NCBI RefSeq assembly: GCF_014649835.1
Contig: NZ_BMTU01000001.1
Span: 434,001-498,000, forward strand
Source: Streptomyces pilosus
Lineage (GTDB): Bacteria > Actinomycetota > Actinomycetes > Streptomycetales > Streptomycetaceae
Direction: 5' to 3'
DNA: 64,000 nt
Shown: positions 26,741 to 41,509 of the stretch, piece by piece
How the letters are laid out: each line of letters opens with the position of its first letter
Numbering within the stretch: the stretch's first letter is position 1
Translations under genes and position numbers: made by a program
Notes under the pieces: generated by a model
Databases searched by the model: none
What the model saw: the letters and a program-made list of their open reading frames with translations, nothing else
Told to the model about the DNA's origin: nothing

Positions 26741-27298
26741 ATGGCGACCACCCGTTCCCTGTCCTCCCTCCCCTCCGTCTCCCCCGCCGTTCCCGCCCCG
26801 CCCCGGCTGCGTGCCGTGGAGCGGGACGAGGTGGTGACGGTCGCCGACCTGCTGCCGCCCGGCGCCACCTGGCTGCCCGCGCCGCCGAACGCGGTGCCCG
26901 TGCTGCCCGGGCGGCCCCCGATGGTCGGCTATCTCGTCCTGGTCCCCGCGGACCGGCAGCCGCCGTTCACGGTGGCGGCACCGGAGCCCGCCGGTCCCGT
27001 CGGCGACCCCCTCGTCCGCGTCGACGCCGTGCAGCGCACCGCCGAGGTGGACGGGCGCCCGCTCGACCTCACCTACCTGGAGTTCGAGTTGCTCGCCCAC
27101 CTGGTGGCGCACCCGGGCCGGGTGCACACCCGGGACCAGCTGGTCGGCACGGTGTGGGGCTACGGCCACGTCGGCGACGGCCGCACCGTCGACGTCCACA
27201 TCGCCCGGCTGCGCCGCAAGCTGGGTGCCGAGCACCGCGACACGATCCGCACGGTGCGCCGGGTCGGCTACAAGTACGTCCCGCCGGCGGGCCGCTGA
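26741..27298 (+). CDS. winged-helix DNA-binding protein with OmpR-type C-terminal domain
   Basis: 185-aa protein. The C-terminal 90 residues form an OmpR/PhoB effector domain: DLTYLEFELLAHLVAHPGRV, TRDQLVGTVWGY, DVHIARLRRKLG, TVRRVGYKYV. The N-terminal 90 residues are Pro/Ala-rich with a short beta-type segment (MVGYLVLVPADRQPPFTV) but no receiver domain and no phospho-acceptor Asp, so it is not a standard response regulator. GAAAGAG lies 10 nt before ATG 26741. It follows the Cys leader ORF, suggesting expression linked to cysteine or sulfur supply. Confidence 0.8.
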   Translation: MATTRSLSSLPSVSPAVPAPPRLRAVERDEVVTVADLLPPGATWLPAPPNAVPVLPGRPPMVGYLVLVPADRQPPFTVAAPEPAGPVGDPLVRVDAVQRTAEVDGRPLDLTYLEFELLAHLVAHPGRVHTRDQLVGTVWGYGHVGDGRTVDVHIARLRRKLGAEHRDTIRTVRRVGYKYVPPAGR

Positions 27299-27369
27299 GC
27301 CGCGCGGCCCGGTCTGCCGTCAGCAGATCCCTGTTCCCTCCCGCCGCCCGGGCGGGCAGAGTCGCCGGT

Positions 27370-28380
27370 ATGAGACTTCTGTTGCTGGGTGGTACGGAGT
27401 TCGCGGGCCGGGCCGTCGCCGAGGCGGCCGTGGGACGGGGCTGGGAGGTGACCGTCTTCCACCGGGGCCGGCACGAGGCCCCGGCGGGCGTACGGACGCT
27501 GGTGGGCGACCGCACCGCGCCGGACGGTCTGGCCGCGCTCGACGAGGACCCCGGGGAGTGGGACGTCGTCGTGGACACCTGGTCGGCCGCGCCGCGCGCG
27601 GTGCGGGACGCGGCACGGCTGCTGCGGGACCGCGCCGGCCGGTTCGTGTACGTGTCGAGCTGCTCGGTGTACGCGTGGGCCCCGCCCGCCGGGTACTCCG
27701 AGGAGGCTCCGGTCGTGGACGGCGCCTCCCCCGACGCGGACCTCACGGACTACGCGCGGGACAAGCGGGGCGGCGAGCTGGCCGCCGTGGACGCCTTCGG
27801 CGCGGACCGGTCGCTGCTGGTACGGGCGGGGCTGATCCTCGGCCCGTACGAGAACGTGGGGCGGCTGCCCTGGTGGCTGAACCGGACGGCGCGCGGTGGC
27901 CCGGTCCTCGCCCCGGGACCGCGGGAACTGCCGCTGCAGTACGTCGACGTCCGCGACCTCGCGGAGTGGATCCTCGGGGCGGCGGAGCAGGGGCTGAGCG
28001 GGCCGTACAACCTGGTCTCCCCGCAGGGGCACACCACGACGGGCGAGCTGCTGGAGGCGTGCGTGCGGGCGACCGGAGGCACCGCCGAGCTGCGGTGGAC
28101 CGCGCCCGAGGTGGTCCTGGAGGCGGGCATCGAGCCGTGGACGCAGCTGCCGGTGTGGGTGCCGCCGGGCAGCGACCTGCACGACGCGCTGCACTCGTCG
28201 GACGTCTCCCGGGCGGTCGCCGCGGGGCTGCGCTGCCGCCCGGTGGCCGAGACCGTGGCGGACACCTGGCGCTGGCTGACGGAGATCGGCGGCACCGCGC
28301 CGCAGCGTCCCGACCGCACCCTCAAGGGGCTCGACCCGGAGGTGGAGGCGAAGGTGCTGGGCACGGACCGGGGGGTGTAG
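27370..28380 (+). CDS. NAD-dependent epimerase/reductase-like SDR
   Basis: 336-aa extended SDR-type protein. The N-terminal Rossmann motif is GGTEFAGRAV, VFHRGRHEA follows as the second strand, and FVYVSSCSVYA with the downstream YARDKRGGE supplies the Ser-Tyr-Lys type site, in the pattern of isoflavone-reductase/epimerase-like family members. Substrate unknown. CAGAGT lies 7 nt before ATG 27370 and no Shine-Dalgarno is present. It is 71 nt after the winged-helix gene on the same strand. Confidence 0.8.
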   Translation: MRLLLLGGTEFAGRAVAEAAVGRGWEVTVFHRGRHEAPAGVRTLVGDRTAPDGLAALDEDPGEWDVVVDTWSAAPRAVRDAARLLRDRAGRFVYVSSCSVYAWAPPAGYSEEAPVVDGASPDADLTDYARDKRGGELAAVDAFGADRSLLVRAGLILGPYENVGRLPWWLNRTARGGPVLAPGPRELPLQYVDVRDLAEWILGAAEQGLSGPYNLVSPQGHTTTGELLEACVRATGGTAELRWTAPEVVLEAGIEPWTQLPVWVPPGSDLHDALHSSDVSRAVAAGLRCRPVAETVADTWRWLTEIGGTAPQRPDRTLKGLDPEVEAKVLGTDRGV

Positions 28381-28449
28381 GCAGCACCACCCCCGGTCCG
28401 GGGGCCGGGCCCCGTGTGCCCGCGCTCCGGCTCGCCCAGACTGATGCCC

Positions 28450-29715
28450 ATGACCATCGACTGGAAGAACGGCGACGGGCGGAGCAGGGCACGGGGCATG
28501 GCGCGCGCCGCGGTACGGGGACTGGCGCTGACGCTGGTGTCGCTGCCGGGATCGGTGCTGTGCTTCGTCCTGACCCTGGTGTCCGTGGCGCTGATACCGA
28601 TCGGCGTGGGCATCGTCACCACGCCGTACGTGCTGCGGGGCGTGCGGACGTTCGCGAACTGGCGGCGGGTGCTGGCGGCCGAGTGGGGCGGGGTGCGGAT
28701 CCCCCCGTCGTACCGGCCGCTCCCCGCGGACGCCAATCCCTGGGCCCGGACGTTCGGGATGCTGCGCGACCCGGCGACCTGGCGGGACCTGCGGTGGCTG
28801 CCCGTCGACATGACCGCCGGGTTCGTCACCGCGCTGCTGCCGTTCGCGCTGGTGGTCTACCCGCTGGAGGGGCTGGCGCTGGCGATCGGCCTGTGGCGGG
28901 TGATGCCCGACGGGTACTGGTACGGCTTCGTTCCGGTGCACGGGCAGGCGTCCGCGCTCGGCGCGGGAGTGCTCGCCCTCGGGCTGCTGCTCGTCGCGCA
29001 CCTGTTCGCCGTGCGCCTGCTGCACGGGCACTTCCTGCTCACCCGGGCCGTCCTGGGTGCGCGGCGCGGTGAACTGAGCGAGCGGGTGCGGGTGCTGACC
29101 GAGACCCGGCGGGACGCCGTGGACACCTCCGCCGCCGAACTGCGGCGCATCGAGCGGGACCTGCACGACGGGGCGCAGGCACGGCTGGTCGCGATGGGGA
29201 TGGACCTGGGGACGGTCGAGGCGCTGATCGAGAAGGACCCGGCACAGGCCCGTGAGCTGCTGACGCGGACGCGGCAGTCCTCCGCCGAGGCGCTGACCGA
29301 GCTGCGGGAGCTGGTGCGGGGCATCCATCCGCCGGTACTGGCCGAGCGCGGCCTCGGTGACGCGGTGCGGGCGCTGGCGCTGCGGCTGCCGGTGACCACC
29401 GAGGTGAGCGTGGAGCTGCCCGGGCGGGCCGAGGCGCCGGTGGAGTCGGCCGCGTACTTCGCGGTGAGCGAGGTCCTCACGAACGCGGTGAAGCACTCCG
29501 GCGCGGACCGCATCTGGGTCGACCTGCACCACGCCGGGGACCATCTGCGGGTGAGCGTCACCGACAACGGCCGGGGCGGCGCGGTGACCGGGGCCGGTTC
29601 GGGACTGGCCGGGGTGGAGCGGCGCCTGGGTACATTCGACGGCGTCCTGGCCGTCAGCAGCCCCGCGGGCGGCCCCACCATGGTCACCATGGAGATCCCT
29701 TGCGCGTTGTCCTAG
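28450..29715 (+). CDS. NarL-type sensor histidine kinase
   Basis: 421-aa membrane sensor kinase. The N-terminus has two membrane segments (about 18-50), a DUF-like sensor loop, and two more (about 115-145 and 170-195). The dimerisation domain is HisKA_3 with phospho-acceptor His239 in ERDLHDGAQARLVAM, and the ATPase domain contains TNAVKHSGAD and DNGRGG. The ATG 28450 has CAGACT exactly 7 nt upstream (28437-28442). The gene overlaps its partner regulator by 16 nt. Signal unknown. Confidence 0.9.
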   Translation: MTIDWKNGDGRSRARGMARAAVRGLALTLVSLPGSVLCFVLTLVSVALIPIGVGIVTTPYVLRGVRTFANWRRVLAAEWGGVRIPPSYRPLPADANPWARTFGMLRDPATWRDLRWLPVDMTAGFVTALLPFALVVYPLEGLALAIGLWRVMPDGYWYGFVPVHGQASALGAGVLALGLLLVAHLFAVRLLHGHFLLTRAVLGARRGELSERVRVLTETRRDAVDTSAAELRRIERDLHDGAQARLVAMGMDLGTVEALIEKDPAQARELLTRTRQSSAEALTELRELVRGIHPPVLAERGLGDAVRALALRLPVTTEVSVELPGRAEAPVESAAYFAVSEVLTNAVKHSGADRIWVDLHHAGDHLRVSVTDNGRGGAVTGAGSGLAGVERRLGTFDGVLAVSSPAGGPTMVTMEIPCALS

Positions 29716-30353
29716 CCGAAGACCTGTTCCTGCTGCGCGACGGACTCGTCCGGCTGCTCGAGGCCCACGACTTCGAGATCGCGGCGGCCGTGGAGTCCGG
29801 TCCCGAGCTGGCCCGGGCCCTCGCCGAGCGGGAACCCGACGTCGCCGTGGTCGACGTCCGTCTGCCTCCGACGCACACCGACGAGGGCCTCCAGTGCGCG
29901 CTCGAGGCGCGCCGCCGGCGTCCGGGACTGCCGGTGCTGGTGCTCTCGCAGCACGTGGAGCAGTTGTACGCGCGCGAGCTGCTCGCCGACGGCAGTGGCG
30001 GGGTCGGCTACCTGCTGAAGGACCGGGTGTTCGACGCCGAGCAGTTCGTGGACGCCGTACGGCGGGTGGCGGCGGGCGGTACGGCGATGGATCCGCAGGT
30101 GATCCAGCAGCTGCTGGCACGGCGGTCGGGCGGCGACCGGCCGCTGGCGCGGCTGACGCCCCGGGAGCTGGAGGTGCTGGAGCTGATGGCGCAGGGGCGG
30201 ACCAACGCGGCGATCGCGGGCCGGCTGGTGGTGACGGAACGGGCGATCGCCAAGCACACAGCGAACATCTTCGCCAAACTGGGCCTGGAGGTCTCGGACG
30301 ACGACAACCGGCGCGTGCTGGCGGTTCTCGCCTATCTCGACCGGGGCCGGTGA
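29700..30353 (+). CDS. NarL/FixJ-family response regulator
   Basis: 217-aa partner of the kinase upstream. The receiver domain (1-120) has the phospho-acceptor Asp52 (VVDVRLP), an acidic pair at the N-terminus (LAEDLF) and the Lys in YLLKDRV. A LuxR-type HTH follows at about 148-205 (LTPRELEVLELMAQGRTNAAI, AIAKHTANIFAKL). The start is TTG at 29700, inside the last codons of the kinase gene, which implies translational coupling. Confidence 0.92.
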   Translation: MRVVLAEDLFLLRDGLVRLLEAHDFEIAAAVESGPELARALAEREPDVAVVDVRLPPTHTDEGLQCALEARRRRPGLPVLVLSQHVEQLYARELLADGSGGVGYLLKDRVFDAEQFVDAVRRVAAGGTAMDPQVIQQLLARRSGGDRPLARLTPRELEVLELMAQGRTNAAIAGRLVVTERAIAKHTANIFAKLGLEVSDDDNRRVLAVLAYLDRGR

Positions 30354-30457
30354 AACCGGACGCACCGCCTCACCCCGGGTGTGCGATCAGCAACTCCCGG
30401 TGTTATATGGCCTGTTGAAACCCCTGTGGCCGTACTGACTTTCCACCGATTCGCGGG

Positions 30458-30502
30458 ACGGGTGAACACCCGTGGGGCGGCTTCCGTACTCAAGGGAGCC
30501 GC
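30458..30502. promoter_or_regulatory. palindromes upstream of the DUF1996 gene
   Basis: ACGGGTG-AA-CACCCGT at 30458-30473 is a perfect 7-2-7 inverted repeat, and GCGGCTTCC at 30477 pairs imperfectly with GGGAGCCGC ending at 30502. They lie 70-110 nt before the gene, so they could be an operator and a leader hairpin, or the end of the two-component transcript. Confidence 0.45.
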
Positions 30503-30571
30503 TTCACTCCTGTCGGGCCGCTCGATGCCCCGCAATGGGATGCCCCCGTAAGGAAGGTCAAGAGGAGTTCC

Positions 30572-32113
30572 ATGGGACGCAACACAAGAAAACGTCGTAT
30601 GCCGCTGGCGACCAAGGTGACCGCCGGGGCGGCGGCTCTGGCGCTCGGCGGGGGCGGGCTGGTCTGGGCCAATTTCTATGCCTCGGCCCACGAGGACGGA
30701 GGTCACCACAACCGGACGAAGTCGCGGAACGCGCAGATCGCGACGATCAACTGTCCGGACGTCGGCCAGAAGCTGACCAAGGTGCCGCGCGGCGCCCGCA
30801 AGGGCGTGGCGAAGGAACTGGCGGCGCTCGACCGGCAGATCACCGACGCGTACACGCGTCTGGCGGAGACCCGCCAGGCCCAGGCCGGTGACGCGAACTA
30901 CGTCGACAACGCCATCCTCGGGCCGCTGAAGTCCAAGCGGACGGCCACGCTGGACCGCATCGGCATCAACATCAACCGGGCGGGCGGCAAGGCGCCGCGC
31001 GACTTCGGCCGGTTCGCCCGGTGCCAGGGCGTTCCCGTCGACCAGCCGGACACCGGCGACGGGGGCGGCCAGGACCAGGGCGGCGGTGGCCAGGACCAGG
31101 GCGGCGGCCAGGACAACGGTGGCGGCCAGGACAACGGCGGTGGCCAGAACAACGGCGGCGAGCAGGGCAACGGCGGCCAGGCGCAGAACGGCCCCGTGGC
31201 GGACGACTTCATCAGGATCGAGGACGTCCAGCCGAACTCCCGCAACCTGCCCAACGGGCTGGCCGCGAACGGCGACGGCGGTTCGACGGGCTCCTTCACC
31301 ACCGAGTGCGGCACCAACGAGAACGCGCTGCGCAACTCGGACAACGTGATCGTCGCTCCCGGCGTCAGCAATGGCGCCCAGCACCAGCACGACTACGTCG
31401 GCAACCAGGCCAACACCGCCTTCGCGAGCGACCAGGACCTGGCGAACGGCGACACCACCTGCCAGAACCAGGGCGACCGGTCGTCGTACTTCTGGCCGGT
31501 GCTGCGGATCCAGGACGGTACGCAGGACATCGACCAGGGCCAGCCGGGCGGCGGCCAGGACGGCAACGTCGGCAAGATCGTCGCGCCCTCCGCGGCGGAG
31601 CTGAAGTTCGTCGGCAACCGCACGAGCGACGTCGTCGCGATGCCGAAGGCGCTGCGCATCATCACCGGTGACGCGAAGGCCTTCACCAACGGCCTGAACA
31701 ACGCCAACACGGCCTGGAGCTGCACCGGCTTCGAGGACCGGCAGGTGACGGACAAGTACCCGATCTGCCCCGAGGGCAGCAGCGTGGTGCGGACGTCCGC
31801 CTTCCAGAGCTGCTGGGACGGCCAGAACATCGACAGCGCCAACCACCGCACGCACGTCGACTTCGTCGAGGCGGACGGCACCTGCTCGAACGGCTTCCAG
31901 GCCATCCCCCAGCTCCAGGTCCGCCTGGTGTACGACGACATCCCGGCCCCGCAGATCGAGAACGGGCAGGTCGTGAACCCGTTCGCGGTCGACTCCTTCC
32001 CGGAGCAGCTGCACAAGCCGATCACCGACCACAACGACTTCATCAACTTCTTCGACGAGGACCTGATGAACGAGATGGTCGAGTGCATCAACAGCGGCCA
32101 GGACTGCCAGTAG
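30572..32113 (+). CDS. secreted DUF1996 protein with Gly/Gln/Asn repeat linker
   Basis: 513-aa exported protein. The basic N-terminus and one hydrophobic segment (17-37) form a signal or anchor; a two-Cys helical part follows (Cys61 to about Cys150). A Gly-Gln-Asp/Asn repeat linker ([12 protein letters not shown] units, about 160-205) then leads to the DUF1996 domain (about 215-500) with HQHDYVGNQ and [19 protein letters not shown], hallmark segments of this family. DUF1996 proteins are secreted and poorly understood. RBS AGAGGAG precedes the ATG. A long terminator follows. Confidence 0.82.
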   Translation: MGRNTRKRRMPLATKVTAGAAALALGGGGLVWANFYASAHEDGGHHNRTKSRNAQIATINCPDVGQKLTKVPRGARKGVAKELAALDRQITDAYTRLAETRQAQAGDANYVDNAILGPLKSKRTATLDRIGININRAGGKAPRDFGRFARCQGVPVDQPDTGDGGGQDQGGGGQDQGGGQDNGGGQDNGGGQNNGGEQGNGGQAQNGPVADDFIRIEDVQPNSRNLPNGLAANGDGGSTGSFTTECGTNENALRNSDNVIVAPGVSNGAQHQHDYVGNQANTAFASDQDLANGDTTCQNQGDRSSYFWPVLRIQDGTQDIDQGQPGGGQDGNVGKIVAPSAAELKFVGNRTSDVVAMPKALRIITGDAKAFTNGLNNANTAWSCTGFEDRQVTDKYPICPEGSSVVRTSAFQSCWDGQNIDSANHRTHVDFVEADGTCSNGFQAIPQLQVRLVYDDIPAPQIENGQVVNPFAVDSFPEQLHKPITDHNDFINFFDEDLMNEMVECINSGQDCQ

Positions 32114-32140
32114 TGCGGTAGCCCGGCAGCCCGGTGACGG

Positions 32141-32180
32141 GAAGAGGCCGGCGGTGGGAGATCCCACCGCCGGCCTCTTC
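32141..32180. terminator. perfect terminator between convergent genes
   Basis: 19-bp perfect stem: GAAGAGGCCGGCGGTGGGA (32141-32159) and its complement (32162-32180), separated by two bases. Confidence 0.9.
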
Positions 32181-32201
32181 GCCGTCCGGCCCGCGAACCG
32201 G

Positions 32202-32633
32202 TCAGCCGTGGTGGCCGCCCTGGTTGTGGCTGCCACCGGGGTTCATGTGCTCCGAGCCCTCTTCCATGGTCCCGCCGAGCGTGCTCCGCAGGGCCGTGAC
32301 GGTCCGCTCCTCGCCCACGGCCACCCACTTGCGGCCGACGAGGTAGTAACCGCCGTAGTCCTTGGCGGTGTTGAGCCACTCGCGCTGGCCGCGATCGGTG
32401 GCGAAGGTGGCCAGGACGTACTTCTCGCCGCCCTTCTTGCACAGCGCCTGGCGGATGGTGTCGGCGTCGGTCTGCATGTTCGGTTCGCACTTCGCCTCGG
32501 CGGCCAGGTGCTCCAGGCTGCCCGTCGCGGTGGGCGGCACCTGGTCCTCGTCCGAGCTCCCGGCTCCGCAGCCCGCCAACGCCAGGGCCGCCACCGCGCC
32601 GGTCAGCGCGAGCATCGGTCGGGTCACCCTCAT
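32202..32633 (-). CDS. predicted lipoprotein
   Basis: 143-aa exported lipoprotein. The signal peptide ends with the lipobox LAGC (Cys22), preceded by a hydrophobic core (ALTGAVAALALAGC). The mature part has two further Cys and segments such as ATFATDRGQREWLNTAKDYG, YYLVGRKWVAVG and a His/Gly-rich tail. ATG 32633 follows GGAGGA in the reverse strand; the frame extends further upstream but without a signal. No family recognised. Confidence 0.75.
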   Translation of the reverse strand: MRVTRPMLALTGAVAALALAGCGAGSSDEDQVPPTATGSLEHLAAEAKCEPNMQTDADTIRQALCKKGGEKYVLATFATDRGQREWLNTAKDYGGYYLVGRKWVAVGEERTVTALRSTLGGTMEEGSEHMNPGGSHNQGGHHG

Positions 32634-32791
32634 GTGTTCCTCCGGTCCTTGACGGCGGCATCGTGACGGCGACACGCCGCACGGAGCCCCGGCGCGGGGC
32701 CCTCGGCCTCCCATACGGACGCGGCGCCCGCCGTGCTCAAATGCCGGGCCGGGTCAGGTGACCATCCGCCCGTTCGGTCGTTCTGCTGGGC

Positions 32792-34696
32792 GTGCAGTCA
32801 CAGGATGCCGCCCAGCCCGCCGCGCCCTCCTCACCGGCCGGTCCGGTCGTCGACGTCGAGCAGGCCGAGGCCGCTCTCGTCGAGCACTACCCGCGGCTGG
32901 TCCGGCTCGCGTACCTGGTGCTGCCCGCCTCCATGGGCCGGCGCAGGCGGGTCCTCACCGCGCACGGCCTGGTGCAGCGGGCGCTGCCCCGCGGCCGCAC
33001 CCCCGCGCCGCTGATCCCGGCCCAGCAGGCCGGCCGGGCCGGCGACCCGGGATACGCGCTGGTCCGGCTCCGGGTGGTGCGCACGGCGCTGAGGCGCGGG
33101 GCCCGCGGCGGACGGTGGGCGCAGTCGCCGGCGCTGCCGCGGGTGTGGGGGCTGAGGCTGTTCCCGCGCCCCGGCGGCGCCGGTGAGCTCGCCCTGGACC
33201 AGCGGCTGTCGGCCCTGTCCGGTCCGGCGCGTGCCGCCCACGCGCTGCGCGGCTTCGAGCGGCTCCCGGACGGTGACGTCCGCCAGGTGCTCCTGGCCGC
33301 GGGCGTCGCGGACGCCGAGGGCGCGCTGGTGGAGGCGGACCGGATCCCCGACCCGTACCGGCTGCTGGACTCCGGCGAGTTCGACGCCTGCTCGTTGCAG
33401 GCCAGGCCGACGGATCTGCTGCGCCGCCGCCGGCACCTGAAGGCCGCACTGGTCGGCGGGGCGGCGCTGACGGTGTGCGGGACGCTGCTCGCGCTGCCGG
33501 GCGACGGCTGGGGCGCGGACGGTGCCGCCGCTCCCCCGTACGCGCGGAACCCGGCCGCACGGGCCGCGCTGGACCCCGGGAAACTGACCCGGGTCTCCCC
33601 CGCCGCGTGGCGGACGTCCGCGCGCACCGACTTCTCCGTGTGGCCGGCGCGCGGCGACCGCACCGGCGACCGGGCGCTGCTGCGCCGTGCGCTGGCCGTC
33701 TGGGCGCGGCCCGGGAAGGGCGTGCGGGTGTCGGCGACCCCGGGCACCCCGGCCGGCGGGCCGGCGGGACCGCCCCAGCTGCTGTACGCGGGCACGGTCG
33801 ACACCGCGCGGGTGGTGCTCCTCCACGACGGTCTGCGCGTCGTCCGGTACGCCGAACCGGAGGAGGACACCGGGGGCGTCGTGCTGGACCTCGCCCGCGC
33901 CGACGGTGCGGGCAGGGCCGGTTCCGGCGCGGTGGTGCTGAGCCGGACCGACGGCAACGTCCGCTATCTGACGGCCCCCTGGGTGCGTGCGGCGGCCGAG
34001 CGGGACCTGCGCGCGCCGGGCTCCGGCGCGATGGCCCTGACCCTCGCCGACGGGGTGACCTCGCCCCTGGCGAGCCCCGCGCTGCGGGAGGGCCCCTGCA
34101 CCTCCTGGAACGTGCTGCGCCTGAGCAACGGCACGGGCACCCGGCTGCTGACCGACCTGGGCGAGCTGGTCCCGGCCCGGCTGACCGCGGGACCTCCCCG
34201 GTCGCCGCGGGACGCCTCGGGTGCGAAGGCGCTGCGCACCTGGGCGCCGTACGCCTGCTCGCTGGCCGCGGTGCGCTCGGCGGGGGTGCGGAGCGTCAAC
34301 GCCTGGGTGTTCGCCGAGCAGCCGCTGCCCGGGTCGGACGGGTCGGCCGAGTGGGTGTGCACACGGGCCGAGACCTGGCGGGGCGGCGGGACCAGGGTGC
34401 TGGCGCAGTTCCACCCGCCGGGCGCCCGGTCCGGGGCGGTGGCGGCGACGGCGCAGGACGTGCCGGAGTGCGGGGTCAAGGAGCCGCGGGTGCTCGCCGG
34501 GGTGCTGTGGAGGTCGGGGTCGGGCGGCTGGTACCTGCTGGCCGCCGGCAGCCGCGACACCGCGTCGGTCAGGGCGACGGGCGGGATCGAGGGGTCGTCC
34601 CGGGGCCACCTGCTGACCGTCCGTGCCGAGAAGGGTGCGCGGGCGGACCTCCGGGGGAGACTGGAGGACGGGCGATCGGTCGGCGGGCTGCGCTGA
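32792..34696 (+). CDS. large membrane-anchored protein with sigma-factor-like N-terminus
   Basis: 634-aa protein. Residues about 20-190 resemble a degenerate ECF sigma factor: VEHYPRLVRLAYLVLPAS is like region 2 and LDQRLSALSGPARAAHALRG with a later helix like region 4. One membrane helix follows at about 217-240 (LVGGAALTVCGTLLALPG). The rest (about 245-634) is an extracytoplasmic-looking domain with several Cys and many Trp, of unknown fold. GTG 32792 has no Shine-Dalgarno nearby. The presence of DNA-binding function is uncertain. The whole may be a membrane sensor that evolved from a sigma factor. Confidence 0.6.
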   Translation: MQSQDAAQPAAPSSPAGPVVDVEQAEAALVEHYPRLVRLAYLVLPASMGRRRRVLTAHGLVQRALPRGRTPAPLIPAQQAGRAGDPGYALVRLRVVRTALRRGARGGRWAQSPALPRVWGLRLFPRPGGAGELALDQRLSALSGPARAAHALRGFERLPDGDVRQVLLAAGVADAEGALVEADRIPDPYRLLDSGEFDACSLQARPTDLLRRRRHLKAALVGGAALTVCGTLLALPGDGWGADGAAAPPYARNPAARAALDPGKLTRVSPAAWRTSARTDFSVWPARGDRTGDRALLRRALAVWARPGKGVRVSATPGTPAGGPAGPPQLLYAGTVDTARVVLLHDGLRVVRYAEPEEDTGGVVLDLARADGAGRAGSGAVVLSRTDGNVRYLTAPWVRAAAERDLRAPGSGAMALTLADGVTSPLASPALREGPCTSWNVLRLSNGTGTRLLTDLGELVPARLTAGPPRSPRDASGAKALRTWAPYACSLAAVRSAGVRSVNAWVFAEQPLPGSDGSAEWVCTRAETWRGGGTRVLAQFHPPGARSGAVAATAQDVPECGVKEPRVLAGVLWRSGSGGWYLLAAGSRDTASVRATGGIEGSSRGHLLTVRAEKGARADLRGRLEDGRSVGGLR

Positions 34697-34760
34697 CGGC
34701 GTGAACACCGCCGGCCGGTCCGGACCGTTCGAGGCCGGATCTGATCGGTAAGGTGTTCGC

Positions 34761-35456
34761 ATGACTACCGGGGTACGCCGCAGGATGGGAGTGGAGGAGC
34801 GGCGGCAGCAGTTGATCGGCGTGGCCCTCGAACTGTTCAGCCGACGCTCTCCCGACGAGGTCTCCATCGACGAGATAGCGTCGCGGGCCGGCATCTCACG
34901 CCCGCTGGTCTATCACTACTTCCCCGGCAAACTCAGCCTGTACGAGGCCGCGTTGAGGCGGGCCTCGGAGGACCTGGCGTCCCGGTTCGTGGAGCCCCAC
35001 GAGGGCCCGCTGGGATCACGGCTGCGGCGTGTGATGGCCCGGTTCTTCGACTTCGTGGAGGAGCACGGCCCCGGTTTCGCCGCCCTGATGCGCGGCGGCC
35101 CCGCGGTCGGGTCGTCGGCCACCAACGCCCTGGTCGACTCCGTACGGCAGGCCGCGTACGAGCAGATGCTGTCGCACATGGGTGTGGTGGGCCCGGCGCC
35201 CGCCCGGCTGGAGCTGGTGGTGCGGTCCTGGGTCTCGCTCGTCGAGTCGACGGCGCTGATCTGGCTGGACGGTCGGCGGGTGCCGCGCGAGGAGCTGGAG
35301 GCCCAGCTGGTGCAGGACTTCGCCGCGCTCGCCGCCGTCGCCGCCTCCCGTGACGAGGAGCTGGCCGCGCTGCTGCGCGCCGTGCTGAAGAACGAGCCGG
35401 GCGACGGGCCGTTCACCGAGCTGGCGGTGCGGCTCGTCGCACTGGCCGGTCCGTGA
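34761..35456 (+). CDS. TetR-family regulator
   Basis: 231-aa regulator. The N-terminal HTH (about 12-60) is typical: RRQQLIGVALELFSRR, then VSIDEIASRAGISRPLVYHYF. The C-terminal ligand domain is helical. ATG 34761 is preceded 6 nt upstream by TAAGGT and no Shine-Dalgarno, so leaderless. It lies 65 nt after the sigma-like gene. No autoregulatory palindrome was clear. Confidence 0.9.
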   Translation: MTTGVRRRMGVEERRQQLIGVALELFSRRSPDEVSIDEIASRAGISRPLVYHYFPGKLSLYEAALRRASEDLASRFVEPHEGPLGSRLRRVMARFFDFVEEHGPGFAALMRGGPAVGSSATNALVDSVRQAAYEQMLSHMGVVGPAPARLELVVRSWVSLVESTALIWLDGRRVPREELEAQLVQDFAALAAVAASRDEELAALLRAVLKNEPGDGPFTELAVRLVALAGP

Positions 35457-35520
35457 GCACGGAGAGGACGGCGGCCCCGGTCGTCGAGTGGTCGTGACCC
35501 CCGCGCCGGCCCGCGCGGAC

Positions 35521-35880
35521 CTACTCGCCCTCGAACTTCCGGTACGACGCGTCGAGCTCCCGCACCTCGGCGGAGGCGTGCAGCGTCTGCCCCTCGGACG
35601 GCTTGACGTACTGCCGCAGCAGGTCCAGCACGGCCTCGGTGAGCCGGGCCTTGGTCTCGTCGCTGCGGCCGGCCAGCAGGGCGATGTGGACGTGCACCAG
35701 GGCGTGCCCGCCGGTGTCGGGACCGACCACGACGTCCTCGGTCCGCCGGAACCGGGTCTTGCACGCCGGCGGCCTGGCGGCGGCGATCTCCACCACGGCG
35801 GTGTGCAGGTCCCGCGCGAACGCGGGCCGGTCGAAGCCGTCCGCGAGCCGCTCGGAGTAGTCGACGGTGATCTGCGGCAT
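35521..35880 (-). CDS. 5-carboxymethyl-2-hydroxymuconate isomerase-like protein (tautomerase fold)
   Basis: 119-aa protein of the CHMI/tautomerase superfamily. The Pro after the initiator Met (MPQITVDY) is the catalytic Pro1 of this fold, and HVHIALLAGRSDETKARL is the conserved oligomer segment. No other homoprotocatechuate pathway gene is near, so the true substrate is unknown. AGGAGGG precedes the ATG on the reverse strand. It is convergent with the TetR gene. Confidence 0.75.
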   Translation of the reverse strand: MPQITVDYSERLADGFDRPAFARDLHTAVVEIAAARPPACKTRFRRTEDVVVGPDTGGHALVHVHIALLAGRSDETKARLTEAVLDLLRQYVKPSEGQTLHASAEVRELDASYRKFEGE

Positions 35881-35935
35881 GAGCCCTCCTGTTCAAGGTC
35901 AGGAGGGCTCACACTAACCGCAGTGTCCTACGGGG

Positions 35936-41347
<5,412 letters not shown>

Positions 41348-41454
41348 GGCGTGAACTCCTTGTGCTTACGGCTCATTGGGTCCGACCCCACGCCACGGCA
41401 CGGCACGGCCTGTTTCGGCCACGTCACCGGAGCGTCGGCGTGACGTTATCGCCG

Positions 41455-41486
41455 TTGAAAGCTTTACAGCAAGGGTTCTGAAAGTA
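41455..41486 (-). promoter_or_regulatory. possible MalR site upstream of amylase/pullulanase
   Basis: On the minus strand this reads ACTTTCAGAACCCTTGCTG followed by TAAAGCTTTCAA, with one CTTGC core like those at malE and the amylase but without the second repeat. It lies 108-139 nt before the TTG start. A weaker match than the other sites. Confidence 0.4.
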
Positions 41487-41509
41487 ACGGTAAGGAATTG
41501 CACCGGAGA

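Noticed and set aside
26572..27369. Upstream extension of the SDR frame to 26572
   Set aside because: It runs through the leader peptide and the whole winged-helix gene in another frame; the SDR fold starts at ATG 27370, preceded by a leaderless promoter.
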